64,000 bases of DNA from Actibacterium pelagium (GCF_002285415.1 NZ_NSBU01000005.1:62001-126000); one strand, 5' to 3'. Positions 25,612 through 35,681 are shown, numbered from the stretch's first letter. Notes: a model not told the origin generated them from the letters alone. Numbers and translations: made by a program.

Positions 25612-27187
25612 CCCTTAGCGCAGAGTTGGCCGGCACGGTGAACCGCCCTTTGGGCAGCTTTTCAATCCGGCCTTCACGCAACAGCGTACCGAAAACACGC
25701 ATTGCTTCATCGCGCTCATAGCTGCCGCCAAGGTGCTCGGCCACAAGCTTCATCACTTGCGGGCGCAGTGCTTCGTCCACATCGGACTGCTGCTGTGCAA
25801 AGGCCACGGCGGCTTCCAAAAGCTCTGGCAAGGCTTTTGCATTATGCTGTGCTGCAAAATCACCGAAGCTGGCGCCAGTCTGAGAATCGGTTTCTTCGGC
25901 AGGTTCAGTTGACGCGACTTCCGCATCAGGTTCTGCAGCCTCAGCCTCAGCCTCAGCCTCAGCCTTGGTAGGCATCGGTTCAGCGGCCTCTTCGACAGCA
26001 GGCTCTTCTTCGGCGACCTGCTCTTCCATCAACTCTACTTCCGCCTCGATCTCTTCCGGTTCCTCAACAGGTTCTTCCGGCGTCACAAGAGGTGGCGTGA
26101 CAGCTTCAGGCACTTCCTCGGCCGTAACAGACGGGGCTTCGGGCGACGCGGGCGCTTCCGGCGTTGAGGGCGTAGGGGCGTCATAGCCGTATTGAAGGTC
26201 TGCAGTTGGCGCATAGGCCTCTGCAGCTGTTGCGGAAGCAGAGGCTGCAACTTTCTCAACTGCTTTTGCGACGATCTCTTCTTCGGAAGCAACTTCAACT
26301 TCGGAAGCAACCTCAAGGTCTTCTGAGACGCGCTGGTTCGACACAAGCATCAGCGGGACATGCTTCGCGCTTTGGGCTTGGCCGTGGGCTGCCGGATGAC
26401 GTTCGGCCGCAGAGCTTCTTTCAAGCTCGTCCGACTTTCCAACGGCTCGTGCAAGATCTCGGCGATAGGGGTCTTTCTGACGCTCTTCGCGTATACGCAC
26501 GCGTTCGGGGCGGCCGTCCTTATCAGCTGCCGAAGCTGCCACAGCAGCCTTAAGGTGTGCGATGGACTGACTGCGACGGCGACTTTCAGCACCGCCGATC
26601 TTATTGTCCGCTTCGTCCAAAAGTCTCGAGATCGAATCCTCGCGCATGGAAATCTCTGGCAAAAGGTCTTTCTTGGATCCAGCGGCATCGCCATGCGCGT
26701 CGCTGGATTCGTCCTCGGCACTTTCTGCCAGCAACGGATCCAGTTCCTTGCGCAGGGCCATCAGCCGTGCTTTGGCCCGGCGTTCCAACTCTGCCTCTTC
26801 GTGCGCGCGCACTTCGTCTTTGGCGTCTACCTCGGGGGCTTCGGCGCCAGCCTCTGCCGCTTCGGAAGCGTCAATATCCAGAGTGGTCACGGTATCTTCT
26901 AGTTCGCTGGTCTCCCCGGTGTCATAGACAATACGAGAAGCGCGTAGGATAAGCGTATCCCCCTCGCGAGAGGCATCAATCTGCTCCTCTCCCTGAGATT
27001 CGACAAACTGCTTTAACTGGTCTGGAGTCGGCTTTGGCAGCGCAGCCCCAAGTTGAGTGTCTTCAACGCTTAGTTCACGGAAATATTCAGTAATCGCTTT
27101 CATCATGGCGAACGGATCTTCAAACCCTTCCAACGTGCAGGAAAAGTTTCCGTATGAAACGGTTAAGATTTTGTTCGAATTAGTCAT
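25601..27187 (-). CDS. Long acidic Ala/Glu-rich protein of unknown function
   Basis: A 528-residue protein in three parts. Residues 1-45 are a compact conserved start (ILTVSYGNFSCTLEGFEDP, then FAMMKAITEYFREL). Residues 50-430 are mostly disordered and very acidic, with runs of Glu, Ala, Pro and Val and a repeated AEAEAEAAEP-type stretch. Residues 440-528 form a folded C-terminal domain ending in a winged-helix-like segment (DEAMRVFGTLLREGRIEKL, then KGRFTV). There is no signal peptide or membrane helix. Similar proteins occur in Rhodobacteraceae under uninformative names. It may be a scaffold with folded ends; I assign no function. Confidence 0.72.
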   Translation of the reverse strand: MTNSNKILTVSYGNFSCTLEGFEDPFAMMKAITEYFRELSVEDTQLGAALPKPTPDQLKQFVESQGEEQIDASREGDTLILRASRIVYDTGETSELEDTVTTLDIDASEAAEAGAEAPEVDAKDEVRAHEEAELERRAKARLMALRKELDPLLAESAEDESSDAHGDAAGSKKDLLPEISMREDSISRLLDEADNKIGGAESRRRSQSIAHLKAAVAASAADKDGRPERVRIREERQKDPYRRDLARAVGKSDELERSSAAERHPAAHGQAQSAKHVPLMLVSNQRVSEDLEVASEVEVASEEEIVAKAVEKVAASASATAAEAYAPTADLQYGYDAPTPSTPEAPASPEAPSVTAEEVPEAVTPPLVTPEEPVEEPEEIEAEVELMEEQVAEEEPAVEEAAEPMPTKAEAEAEAEAAEPDAEVASTEPAEETDSQTGASFGDFAAQHNAKALPELLEAAVAFAQQQSDVDEALRPQVMKLVAEHLGGSYERDEAMRVFGTLLREGRIEKLPKGRFTVPANSALRDHA

Positions 27188-27328
27188 TCAAAAGCGACTT
27201 TCTTACCAGATACAAATACCAAGGTTTACATGCCCCGGTTACCACTGTTCGCACGGCAATTCGAAATAACCGAGAACAATTCGTGGTCACATTGTGGCTT
27301 TAGCCTGAATCCTACTAAAGATAGCAGT

Positions 27329-27997
27329 ATGAGTGACGCACTTTTGGAAACAAACTGTTTTGTAACGCTTCTGGGGGCCGGAGACGCCTCGAAAGAAGAT
27401 ATTTCCACGGCTCTGGCGTTGGCGCCAGAGCTTGTGGCTGCTGACGGTGGGGCAAATCGGGCCTTTGAGTATGGAATTCCGCCACGCTGGGTCGTCGGGG
27501 ATATGGATTCCATCCTGCCAGAAACGCGTTCTTCGCTAGATGATTCGGCTTTCGTGGAGATTCCAGAGCAGGACAGCACCGACTTCGACAAGTGTCTGAG
27601 AGTGGTTCAGGCCCCCCTGATCATTGCCGTCGGATTTACTGGGGATCGGCTGGATCACCAGTTGGCGGTGTTCAGTGGTTTGCTGCGACAGCCAGAGCGA
27701 AAGTGTATTGTTCTGGGCGCTGGGGACCTGATCTTTCATTGCCCTCATAGGTTGCATCTTGCTTTGCCGGTTGGCACTCGCGTCTCACTCTTTCCTTTGC
27801 AAGAGGTGGGTGGGACAAGCCAGGGATTGCAGTGGCCGATAGATGAGCTGCGGCTTTCACCCGGCGGGATGATTGGGACCTCTAACAAAACGACCGAGCC
27901 CGTTGTTCAGGTCGCGCCCGATGGCGATGGGTTGCTGGTTATTCTTCCTCGGGAATTTCTGCCACAGGTCGTTAAGGCGCTGCAGGCCGACGACTGA
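27329..27997 (+). CDS. Thiamine pyrophosphokinase
   Basis: A 222-residue thiamine diphosphokinase that transfers pyrophosphate from ATP to thiamine. All active-site segments are present: AADGGANRAFEYG, VGDMDSI, QDSTDFDKCL and GFTGDRLDHQL. The C-terminal strand-rich domain has the thiamine-pocket-like GTSNKTT. ATG 27329 gives the family N terminus; the upstream ribosome site is weak (AAAG). It is divergent from the Glu/Ala-rich gene and converges on sdaA. No thiamine riboswitch is visible, fitting a salvage enzyme using imported thiamine. Confidence 0.9.
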   Translation: MSDALLETNCFVTLLGAGDASKEDISTALALAPELVAADGGANRAFEYGIPPRWVVGDMDSILPETRSSLDDSAFVEIPEQDSTDFDKCLRVVQAPLIIAVGFTGDRLDHQLAVFSGLLRQPERKCIVLGAGDLIFHCPHRLHLALPVGTRVSLFPLQEVGGTSQGLQWPIDELRLSPGGMIGTSNKTTEPVVQVAPDGDGLLVILPREFLPQVVKALQADD

Positions 27998-28073
27998 GAA
28001 TAGTGCAAGGCGAAGGGGCCATGCGATCAGCATGTTTCCCGGAGCAGCTCGGCCCGTGAACTTTCTGAAGACC

Positions 28074-29453
28074 TCAGCAATTGGGGATGTTGACGGCGAG
28101 GCCGCCGAGCGAAGTCTCCTTATACTTCTCGGACATATCGGCCCCGGTCTGGCGCATCGTTTCGATCGCGGCATCCAGCGGCACAAAGTGCGACCCGTCA
28201 CCACGCAGGGCCAGCGATGCGGCAGAGACAGCCTTGATCGCACCAAGGCCGTTCCGTTCGATGCAAGGCACTTGCACAAGCCCTTTGACCGGGTCGCATG
28301 TCATGCCCAAGTGATGCTCCAGCGCGATTTCTGCGGCATTTTCTACTTGCTCGGGCGTGCCGCCCAGAACAGCGGCCAGCCCCGCGGCGGCCATCGCGCT
28401 GGCAGAGCCGACCTCGGCCTGACACCCGGCTTCGGCGCCCGAGATCGAGGCGTTGTGTTTTACCAACCCGCCGATCGCGGCAGAGGTCAAAAGGAACTCT
28501 GGTACCCGCGCGGTGGTCGCGCCGGGGACGTGGTCCAGCCAGTATCTGATCGTGGCGGGCAAGACGCCAGCCGCGCCATTGGTCGGGGAAGTGACAACCT
28601 GTCCACCAGCAGCGTTTTCTTCGTTCACCGCCATGGCGTAGGTGCTGATCCAATCATTGATCACATGCGGGGCCGTCAGGTTCATCCCGCGTTCCGCCTG
28701 TAGCGCTGTGTGAATGGCCTTGGCCCGACGGCGCACGCTTAGTCCGCCCGGCAGTGTGCCTTCGGTTGCCAGACCCCTGTCGATACAATCGTTCATGACC
28801 TGCCAAAGCTGGTCCATACCAAGGTCGATCTCGGCGACGCTTCGGTAGACCCGCTCGTTTGCGTATTTCATTTCGGCAATGCTTTTTCCGCTTTCCCGGG
28901 CCATCGCCAGCATTTCGTTTGCCGACTGGAATGCAAAGGGCACCTTTTTGGTGCCGCTGCCAGAGGGGGGCGTCCCCGAGGTCAGTTCTTCCTCGGTCAC
29001 CACGAAACCGCCCCCGATCGAGTAATAGGTTTCCTGCAGCAACACGTCGCCCTGCGCATCGGTGGCCATCAGGATCATCCCGTTGGCGTGGCCGGGCAGG
29101 GGGTTATCATAGTCGAAGATCAGGTCGGTTTCTGGGTTGAAGTGCAGTGGCTCCAGACCTTCGGGCGACACTTGCTGTGTCTTCGCGATCTCGGCTAGCG
29201 CGGCCTGAGCCCTTTCAAAGTCATAGCTGACCGGATCAAACCCGGCCAACCCAAGAATGGTGGCCCGATCGGTCGCATGGCCTACGCCGGTGAAGGCCAG
29301 CGACCCGTGCAGCGACGCGCGCAGACCTTTGGCCGCAAAAGGCGAGTTGCGAAGCCGGTCCAGAAACCGTCCGGCCGCTACCATTGGCCCCATCGTGTGG
29401 GACGATGACGGGCCTATGCCGACCTTGAAAATCTCAAACACGGAAAGGAACAT
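28074..29453 (-). CDS. sdaA: L-serine ammonia-lyase (iron-sulfur)
   Basis: A 459-residue single-chain L-serine dehydratase that deaminates serine to pyruvate using a [4Fe-4S] cluster. The N-terminal beta-domain carries [16 protein letters not shown]. The C-terminal alpha-domain has the three cluster cysteines in [16 protein letters not shown] and VPCIERN. ATG 29453 has GGAGG nine bases upstream; a longer frame from 29486 lacks family similarity. It is divergent from rpiA. Confidence 0.95.
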   Translation of the reverse strand: MFLSVFEIFKVGIGPSSSHTMGPMVAAGRFLDRLRNSPFAAKGLRASLHGSLAFTGVGHATDRATILGLAGFDPVSYDFERAQAALAEIAKTQQVSPEGLEPLHFNPETDLIFDYDNPLPGHANGMILMATDAQGDVLLQETYYSIGGGFVVTEEELTSGTPPSGSGTKKVPFAFQSANEMLAMARESGKSIAEMKYANERVYRSVAEIDLGMDQLWQVMNDCIDRGLATEGTLPGGLSVRRRAKAIHTALQAERGMNLTAPHVINDWISTYAMAVNEENAAGGQVVTSPTNGAAGVLPATIRYWLDHVPGATTARVPEFLLTSAAIGGLVKHNASISGAEAGCQAEVGSASAMAAAGLAAVLGGTPEQVENAAEIALEHHLGMTCDPVKGLVQVPCIERNGLGAIKAVSAASLALRGDGSHFVPLDAAIETMRQTGADMSEKYKETSLGGLAVNIPNC

Positions 29454-29595
29454 GTCGCGCCGCCTCCCATCACGGCTGTAGGCCAAGATGTGCTACGACG
29501 GCGGGGAAAGCAAATGGAACTGAAAGGGTCAATTGGGCCTCGCAGCCCTTGCAGAACTTTTCTATAAGGCTTGGGACATTTCAGGAGACCGCACC

Positions 29596-30375
29596 ATGTC
29601 CAGCGAACTATCCCCGATCGACAAGGCGAAATACGCCTGTGCCGTGAAATCCGTAGACTTTGTGAAAGACGGGATGCGCGTTGGTCTGGGCACCGGATCG
29701 ACCGCAGCCTGGATGGTAAAACGTCTGGGCGAACGCGTGCGCGACGAAGGGCTGAATATCGTGGCCGTTGCAACCTCGACCCGGACGGCGCAGCTGGCCG
29801 AAGAAGTAGGGATCAAAGTGTCCACTCTGAACGAGGTCGAATGGCTGGATCTGACCATCGACGGGGCCGATGAATTTGACCCGGACCTGAACCTTATCAA
29901 GGGTGGCGGCGGCGCACATCTGCAGGAAAAGGTGGTGGCCACTGCCAGCGAGCGGATGATCGTTATCGCAGACGCGGCCAAAGACGTGCCGCAGTTGGGG
30001 GCTTTCCCGCTGCCGGTCGAGGTTCTGAATTTCGGTTGGAAAACCACGCGCGGCCTGATCGAAGAGGCGCTGGAGGATCTGGATGTCGACGGGCGAGAGA
30101 TCACCCTGCGCATGTCGGGCGACGAGCCTTTCATCACCGACGAAGGCAATCTGGTGCTGGACCTGCATCTGAAACGCATTGGTGATCCGCGTCGCATGGC
30201 GTTGATTCTCAATCAAATCCCCGGGGTCGTCGAGAACGGTCTCTTTATCGACATTTGTGACGTGGTTGTGATCGGCCATGAGGATGGAAAAGTCGAAGTC
30301 CGCGGCTTAGGTGGGCAGATCATGGAGGAAGGCACGGTCGATCTGGGCGCGCCGAACTTGTTCAAAGATATCTAA
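29596..30375 (+). CDS. rpiA: Ribose-5-phosphate isomerase A
   Basis: A 259-residue RpiA, interconverting ribose-5-phosphate and ribulose-5-phosphate. The phosphate loop GLGTGSTAAWMV, the active-site segment DGADEFDPDLNLIKGGGGA and the lysine-bearing KGGGGAHLQEKVVA are intact. AGGAGA precedes ATG 29596 by nine bases. The family C terminus is a few dozen residues longer than in E. coli, as usual in alphaproteobacteria. The gor gene follows after 15 bases, so the two likely form a unit linking the pentose phosphate pathway, a source of NADPH, with glutathione reduction. Confidence 0.96.
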   Translation: MSSELSPIDKAKYACAVKSVDFVKDGMRVGLGTGSTAAWMVKRLGERVRDEGLNIVAVATSTRTAQLAEEVGIKVSTLNEVEWLDLTIDGADEFDPDLNLIKGGGGAHLQEKVVATASERMIVIADAAKDVPQLGAFPLPVEVLNFGWKTTRGLIEEALEDLDVDGREITLRMSGDEPFITDEGNLVLDLHLKRIGDPRRMALILNQIPGVVENGLFIDICDVVVIGHEDGKVEVRGLGGQIMEEGTVDLGAPNLFKDI

Positions 30376-30390
30376 GCCGGGATTTGCGCT

Positions 30391-31749
30391 ATGAGTTTTG
30401 ATTTCGATCTGTTTGTCATCGGTGGGGGCTCTGGCGGCGTCCGTGCGGCCCGTTTGGCCTCGAGCGAGGCCGGGGCCAAAGTGGGTCTGGCAGAAGAATA
30501 CCGGATGGGCGGGACCTGCGTGATCCGCGGCTGTGTGCCAAAGAAACTGATGGTCTTTGCATCCGGCTATCCGGGACAGATCGAAGACGCGCAAGCCTAC
30601 GGCTGGGACGCCTCTGTTGGCGCGTTCAACTGGCCCAAGTTCAAAGAACAACTGCATGCAGAACTGGACCGGCTAGAGAACATCTATCGCACCAACCTTG
30701 AAAAAGCCGGTGTGCAGATTTTTGATGCCCGCGCGACCATTGTCGACCCACACACGGTCAAGCTGTCCAGCGGAGTGACCTTCTCGGCGAAGCACATTCT
30801 GGTGGCAACAGGCGGTCAGCCATTTATCCCCGATTTCACGGGGTCCGAGCTGGCTGTGACCTCGAACGAAATGTTCCTGCAGGACGAATTGCCCAAGCGC
30901 CTTCTGATCGTCGGCGGTGGCTTTATCGCCTGTGAATTCGCCTGCATTATGAATGGCTTGGGTGTTGAGGTGACGCAATACTATCGCGGCGCGCAAATCC
31001 TGCGTGGCTTCGATGGTGAGGCGCGCGGACATATTGCCGATCAGATGATCAAAGACGGCGTGAACCTGCATCTGGGCACGAACGTTATGTCGATGGAACA
31101 GACCGACGAGGGCATCAAGGTGAAGTCCACCGATGGCCGCGACATGTACTTTGACAAGGTCATGTATGCCACGGGCCGGGTGCCAAACACCAAAGGTCTG
31201 GGGCTGGAAGAGCTTGGGCTAGAGCTGGGTCGCAAGGGCGAGGTTCTGGTGGACGAGTATTCCCAGACCAAGATCCCGTCGATCTATGCCGTTGGCGACG
31301 TGACCGACCGGATCAACCTGACGCCCGTCGCCATCCGCGAGGGCGCGGCTTTTGTTGAAACCGTCTTTAAGGGCAACCCGACCAAGCCTGACCACGAGCT
31401 TGTGGCAAGTGCGGTGTTCACACAGCCAGAGCTTGGCACCGTCGGCCTTTCAGAGGAAGATGCAACGGCGCAGGAACCGATCGAAGTGTATGCCACGGCT
31501 TTCCGCCCAATGCAGACGCTCTTTGCTGGACGCGAAGATCGCGTGCTGATGAAGCTGATCGTCAGTCAGGCGACACGCAAGGTTCTTGGGTGCCATATCG
31601 TGGCGCCTGATGCCGGTGAAATGATCCAATTGGCGGCTGTTGCCATCAAGATGGGCGCGACGAAAGAGGACTTCGACCGCACTGTGGCCGTTCACCCGGT
31701 CATGGCGGAAGAGCTGGTTACATTGAAGAACCCTGTGCGGACTGCTTGA
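30391..31749 (+). CDS. gor: Glutathione-disulfide reductase
   Basis: A 452-residue FAD enzyme that reduces oxidised glutathione with NADPH. The FAD loop is GGGSGGVRAAR, the redox-active disulfide lies in GGTCVIRGCVPKKLM, the second nucleotide loop is IVGGGFIACEFA, and the FAD-binding end is YAVGDVTD. The C-terminal active-site His is in VHPVMAEELV. The RGCVPKKL form fits glutathione reductase rather than dihydrolipoamide dehydrogenase. It is cotranscribed with rpiA. Confidence 0.95.
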   Translation: MSFDFDLFVIGGGSGGVRAARLASSEAGAKVGLAEEYRMGGTCVIRGCVPKKLMVFASGYPGQIEDAQAYGWDASVGAFNWPKFKEQLHAELDRLENIYRTNLEKAGVQIFDARATIVDPHTVKLSSGVTFSAKHILVATGGQPFIPDFTGSELAVTSNEMFLQDELPKRLLIVGGGFIACEFACIMNGLGVEVTQYYRGAQILRGFDGEARGHIADQMIKDGVNLHLGTNVMSMEQTDEGIKVKSTDGRDMYFDKVMYATGRVPNTKGLGLEELGLELGRKGEVLVDEYSQTKIPSIYAVGDVTDRINLTPVAIREGAAFVETVFKGNPTKPDHELVASAVFTQPELGTVGLSEEDATAQEPIEVYATAFRPMQTLFAGREDRVLMKLIVSQATRKVLGCHIVAPDAGEMIQLAAVAIKMGATKEDFDRTVAVHPVMAEELVTLKNPVRTA

Positions 31750-31813
31750 TTTCGGGCAGGATGTGACCAACTTACAAGTAACGAATTGCGACACGAAGGG
31801 GGAAGACACCTAG

Positions 31814-32941
31814 ATGTCTGGAAATAATGGCGGACCTTGGGGCGGTGGCTCCAATAACAATGGGGGCGGCGGCAACCGCGGCGGAGGCCGTGGGCCGGGC
31901 AATGAAGGCCCGCAGATCCCTGAAATTGATGACCTGATGAAAAAGGGTCAGGAACAACTGCGCGTCCTGATGGGCGGCCGCGGCGGCAACAGCAATCGCC
32001 CGCCCGCGGATGGCGGCGGTGGCTTCTCGCGCGGGACCTTCCTTGTGGGCGGTCTTGTGGCGATTGGCCTGTGGCTTGGTGCCTCTGTCTATACGGTAAA
32101 GCCAGAAGAACAGTCGGTAGAGCTGTTCCTTGGTGAGTATATGCAGACCGGCCAGCCCGGTCTGAACTTCGCGCCTTGGCCTGTTGTGACCGTGGCAGAA
32201 ATTCTGCCGGTCACCCGCGAACAGACCGAAGACATCGGTGTTGGTCGTTCGGGTGGCGATGCAGGCCTGATGCTGACCGGTGACGAGAACATCGTCGACA
32301 TCGACTTCCAGGTGGTCTGGAACATCAACGATGCTGCGAAGTTCCTGTTCAACCTGCGCGAACCGCAGCCCACCATCGCGGCTGTGTCTGAATCGGCCAT
32401 GCGTGAGATTATCGCGCAATCGGAACTGTCGCCGATCCTGAACCGGGATCGTGGCCCGATTGCAGACCGTCTGAAGGATTTGATCCAACTGACGCTCGAC
32501 AGCTACGATTCTGGCGTGAACATCGTTCGTGTAAACTTCGACAAGGCCGACCCGCCGACCGAAGTTATTGCCGCCTTCCTTGATGTTCAGGCAGCTGAAC
32601 AGGAACGCGACCAGACCCAGAAGCAAGCTGATGCCTATGCCAACCGCGTTCTTGCGGGGGCTCGTGGTGAAGCCGCGCAGATTCTGGAAGAAGCGGAAGC
32701 CTATCGCGCCCAAGTCGTGAACGAGGCCGAAGGTGAAGCCAGCCGTTTCTCGGCCGTTCTGACCGAATACAAGAAGGCGCCGGAAGTGACCCGGAAGCGT
32801 CTGTATCTTGAAACGATGGAACAGGTTCTGGGTGAAACCAACATGATCATCCTCGAAGACACAGGGCAGGGGCAGGGCGTCGTGCCATATCTGCCGCTGA
32901 ACGAGCTTCGTAAGCCAGCCACCAACACGGGAGGGAACTAA
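31814..32941 (+). CDS. hflK: FtsH protease modulator HflK
   Basis: A 375-residue inner-membrane SPFH/band 7 protein that pairs with HflC to cage the FtsH protease. The first 75 residues are low in complexity (Asn/Gly-rich), as in other HflK proteins. One membrane helix (FLVGGLVAIGLWLGASVYTV) lies at about 78-97. The SPFH domain follows, then a long helix rich in Ala/Glu (AEQERDQTQKQADAYANRV). The stop is three bases before hflC, and the unit continues with DUF2065 and the DegP-type protease gene, a membrane quality-control cluster. Confidence 0.95.
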   Translation: MSGNNGGPWGGGSNNNGGGGNRGGGRGPGNEGPQIPEIDDLMKKGQEQLRVLMGGRGGNSNRPPADGGGGFSRGTFLVGGLVAIGLWLGASVYTVKPEEQSVELFLGEYMQTGQPGLNFAPWPVVTVAEILPVTREQTEDIGVGRSGGDAGLMLTGDENIVDIDFQVVWNINDAAKFLFNLREPQPTIAAVSESAMREIIAQSELSPILNRDRGPIADRLKDLIQLTLDSYDSGVNIVRVNFDKADPPTEVIAAFLDVQAAEQERDQTQKQADAYANRVLAGARGEAAQILEEAEAYRAQVVNEAEGEASRFSAVLTEYKKAPEVTRKRLYLETMEQVLGETNMIILEDTGQGQGVVPYLPLNELRKPATNTGGN

Positions 32942-32944
32942 GCC

Positions 32945-33823
32945 ATGAAACGTGCAAGCCTTCTACTCCCTATTCTGGTCGTTATCGGTGCGCTTGGGAT
33001 GTCGTCGATCTTTATCGTGGACGAGCGTGAAAAGGCGCTGGTTCTTCGATTTGGTCGTGTCGTGGACACCAAGGCGGAACCCGGTCTGGCATTCAAAGTG
33101 CCGTTCATCGATCAGGTGGCCCGCTATGACTCGCGTATTCTAAGCCGCGATCTGGACCCGATCGAAGTGACACCGCTGGACGACCGTCGTCTGGTTGTTG
33201 ACGCCTTCGCCCGGTACCGGATCGTTGACGTCAACAAGTTCCGGGAAGCAACCGGTGCTGCGGGCGATCAGGCGATTGCCGTTGCAGGCCGCCGTCTGGA
33301 CTCGATCCTGCGTGCTGAAACCCGGGAAATTCTGGGTTCGGTTTCGTCGAACGACATCCTGAGCTCGGACCGGGCAGCGTTGATGCTGCGTATCCGAAAC
33401 GGTGCGATCCAAGAAGCGACGTCCCTTGGCCTTGAGGTTGTCGACGTTCGCCTGAAACGCACCGACCTGCCGCGCGCCAACCTTGATGCGACCTTCGGCC
33501 GGATGCGGGCCGAACGTGAGCGGGAAGCTACCGATGAACGCGCCCGTGGTCAGGAAGCCGCGCAGCGTATCCGCGCGCAAGCCGACCGGACCGTGGTCGA
33601 GCTTGTCTCGGATGCGAACCGTGAATCCGAGATCATCCGAGGTGAGGCTGATGCCGAGCGGAACGCGATCTTCGCAGAGGCTTTTGGCGCGGATGAAGAG
33701 TTCTTCGAATTCTACCGTTCGCTGACCGCCTACCAGCGTTCGATCAAAGGCGACAACTCGACCCTGGTCCTGAGCCCGGATAGCGAGTTCTTCAACTACC
33801 TGCGCTCGGACACGGGCCGGTAA
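32945..33823 (+). CDS. hflC: FtsH protease modulator HflC
   Basis: A 292-residue partner of HflK. A single N-terminal membrane helix (ASLLLPILVVIGALGMSSIF) is followed by the SPFH domain with IVDEREKALVLRFGRVV and a helical stalk (MRAEREREATDERARGQE). The C-terminal FEFYRSLTAYQ and SEFFNYLR segments are HflC-specific. HflKC regulates FtsH-mediated degradation of membrane proteins. DUF2065 starts two bases after its stop. Confidence 0.95.
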   Translation: MKRASLLLPILVVIGALGMSSIFIVDEREKALVLRFGRVVDTKAEPGLAFKVPFIDQVARYDSRILSRDLDPIEVTPLDDRRLVVDAFARYRIVDVNKFREATGAAGDQAIAVAGRRLDSILRAETREILGSVSSNDILSSDRAALMLRIRNGAIQEATSLGLEVVDVRLKRTDLPRANLDATFGRMRAEREREATDERARGQEAAQRIRAQADRTVVELVSDANRESEIIRGEADAERNAIFAEAFGADEEFFEFYRSLTAYQRSIKGDNSTLVLSPDSEFFNYLRSDTGR

Positions 33824-33824
33824 A

Positions 33825-34019
33825 ATGTCGACCATCCTGCTTGCCGTAGGATTGGTTCTCGTTGTCGAGGGGCTGGTGTTCGCACTGGCCCCTTCGCGTC
33901 TGGACGAGGTGTTAGAGATGTTGCGCAATATGCCCTCTGATACCCGTCGCATGTTGGGGCTATCGGCCTTGGCAGCTGGGGTTCTTCTGATCTGGATCGC
34001 CCGTTTGATTGGCGGATAG
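33825..34019 (+). CDS. DUF2065 family small membrane protein
   Basis: A 64-residue protein with two membrane helices (about residues 3-21 and 42-60) joined by a basic loop containing FALAPSRLDEVLEMLRNMPSDTRR. This matches the DUF2065 (YjeT-like) family. It is regularly encoded next to hflC, here two bases after its stop, and may be an accessory of the HflKC-FtsH complex. No activity is known. Confidence 0.88.
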   Translation: MSTILLAVGLVLVVEGLVFALAPSRLDEVLEMLRNMPSDTRRMLGLSALAAGVLLIWIARLIGG

Positions 34020-34169
34020 GTCGGATCTAACGGCCGTTTCACGCCTATGTGACGAAACTTACGCATTTTCCTGCTCGCCAAACCTTTGCGTTTCGCCAAA
34101 CGCTGCCTAACTTGTGTGCAAAGCCGCGCGAACTGTGCGCTGGCTCAACGAAGACAAGGAGGCAAAGAC

Positions 34170-35645
34170 GTGAAAGCACAATCGCTTGCTTTGACAGAAA
34201 CCCAAACCATCAACCCGGTTCGTGCACTGGGGGTACTAATCCTTGGGGTGGCGCTTCTTTTGGCGCAGACCCTGATGGCCCACGCACGAGGTGCGCCTGA
34301 CAGTTTCGCTGATCTGGCAGAGAGCGTCAGCCCGGCCGTAGTTAATATTACGACCTCAACCAGCGTGTCGGCTTCGACCGCCCCTGGACCGCAGGTGCCC
34401 GAAGGGTCCCCGTTTGAGGATTTCTTCCGTGACCTGCTACCGGACGGCAATGGGGATGGCGAACGTCGCCAACGGCGCCAAAGCGCGCTTGGGTCTGGTT
34501 TCGTGATCTCGGAAGACGGGTTCATCGTGACCAATAACCACGTGATTGAGAAATCCGACGAAATCCTGATCGAGTTCTTCAATGGTGAAGAGCTGGAGGC
34601 CGAAGTCATCGGCACCGATCCAAAAACGGATATCGCGCTTCTGAAGGTCGAAAGCGACGAGCCGCTTCCCTTTGTGCCCTTCGGCGACAGTGACATCGTG
34701 CGCGTCGGCGATTGGGTTATGGCCGTGGGCAACCCGCTTGGCCAAGGCTTCTCGGTCTCGGCGGGTATCGTATCGGCGCGCAACCGGGCGCTTTCGGGCA
34801 CCTATGACGACTACATCCAGACCGACGCCGCGATTAACCGTGGTAACTCGGGCGGCCCGCTTTTCAACATGAGCGGTGAGGTTGTCGGCGTAAACACCGC
34901 GATCCTGTCTCCAAATGGCGGATCGATCGGGATCGGCTTTGCGATGTCCTCTTCGGTCGTCACCAAGGTGGTGGCGCAGCTGAAGGACTTTGGCGAAACC
35001 CGCCGCGGCTGGCTGGGTGTGCGCATCCAGGACGTCAGCAGCGATGTGGCCGAGGCCATCGGTCTGGAAGAAGCCCGTGGCGCGCTGGTCACCGATGTAC
35101 CTGAAGGTCCGGCAGCCGAAGCGGGTGTCGCATCCGGTGACGTGATCCTGTCGTTCGATGGCAATGACATCGAAGACACGCGGGACCTTGTGCGCCGCGT
35201 TGGCGACTCGACCGTTGGCGCCTCTGTGCGCATGGTGGTGTTCCGCGATGGCAAGACCCAGACGTTGAAAGTTGTGCTGGGCCGTCGTGAGACCGCCGAG
35301 AACGCAGTACCTGCTGTTGCCACAGCCGAAGCAGAGCCTGAAGTTGCAGAGGTTATGGGCCTGTCCCTGTCCTCGATCACAAGCGAACTGCGGGAAGAGC
35401 TTGAGCTGGGCGAGAACGCCAGCGGCCTTGTGGTCGTTGACGTCGACGCTGACAGCGAAGCCTACGAGAAAGGCCTGCGCGCGGGCGATCTGATCACCGA
35501 AGCCGGCCAGCAGAAGGTCGCGGATGTGGCTGCGTTCCGCGAACGGATTGAGGCGGCGAAAGAGGGCGGGCGCAAGTCGATCCTTCTTCTGGTCCGCCGC
35601 GCCGGAGAGCCGCGTTTCGTGGCCTTGTCTTTGGACAGCGAATAA
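34170..35645 (+). CDS. Do/DegP-type periplasmic serine protease
   Basis: A 491-residue HtrA-family protease/chaperone. After a signal peptide (residues 15-40, ending AHARG), the trypsin-like domain has catalytic His in TNNHVIEK, Asp in KTDIALLKV and Ser in RGNSGGPL. Two PDZ domains follow (about 265-355 and 385-485). A GTG start at 34170 is chosen because AAGGAGG lies seven bases upstream. ATG 34086 has no such site and would add residues before the signal peptide. It degrades misfolded envelope proteins, in keeping with hflKC upstream. Confidence 0.93.
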   Translation: MKAQSLALTETQTINPVRALGVLILGVALLLAQTLMAHARGAPDSFADLAESVSPAVVNITTSTSVSASTAPGPQVPEGSPFEDFFRDLLPDGNGDGERRQRRQSALGSGFVISEDGFIVTNNHVIEKSDEILIEFFNGEELEAEVIGTDPKTDIALLKVESDEPLPFVPFGDSDIVRVGDWVMAVGNPLGQGFSVSAGIVSARNRALSGTYDDYIQTDAAINRGNSGGPLFNMSGEVVGVNTAILSPNGGSIGIGFAMSSSVVTKVVAQLKDFGETRRGWLGVRIQDVSSDVAEAIGLEEARGALVTDVPEGPAAEAGVASGDVILSFDGNDIEDTRDLVRRVGDSTVGASVRMVVFRDGKTQTLKVVLGRRETAENAVPAVATAEAEPEVAEVMGLSLSSITSELREELELGENASGLVVVDVDADSEAYEKGLRAGDLITEAGQQKVADVAAFRERIEAAKEGGRKSILLLVRRAGEPRFVALSLDSE

Positions 35646-35660
35646 GTCCGCAAACAAAGA

Positions 35661-35681
35661 GGGGCGCAATTTGTGCGCCCC
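35661..35681. terminator. Hairpin after degP-type gene, shared with convergent gene
   Basis: GGGGCGCA (35661-35668) pairs with TGCGCCCC (35674-35681), loop ATTTG, followed by TTATT. It lies between the protease stop and the minus-strand stop at 35682-35684. Confidence 0.7.

Noticed and set aside
27188-27328. Possible thiamine riboswitch before thiamine pyrophosphokinase
   Set aside because: The conserved CUGAGA and ACCUGA elements of the TPP aptamer are absent in this short AT-rich gap.
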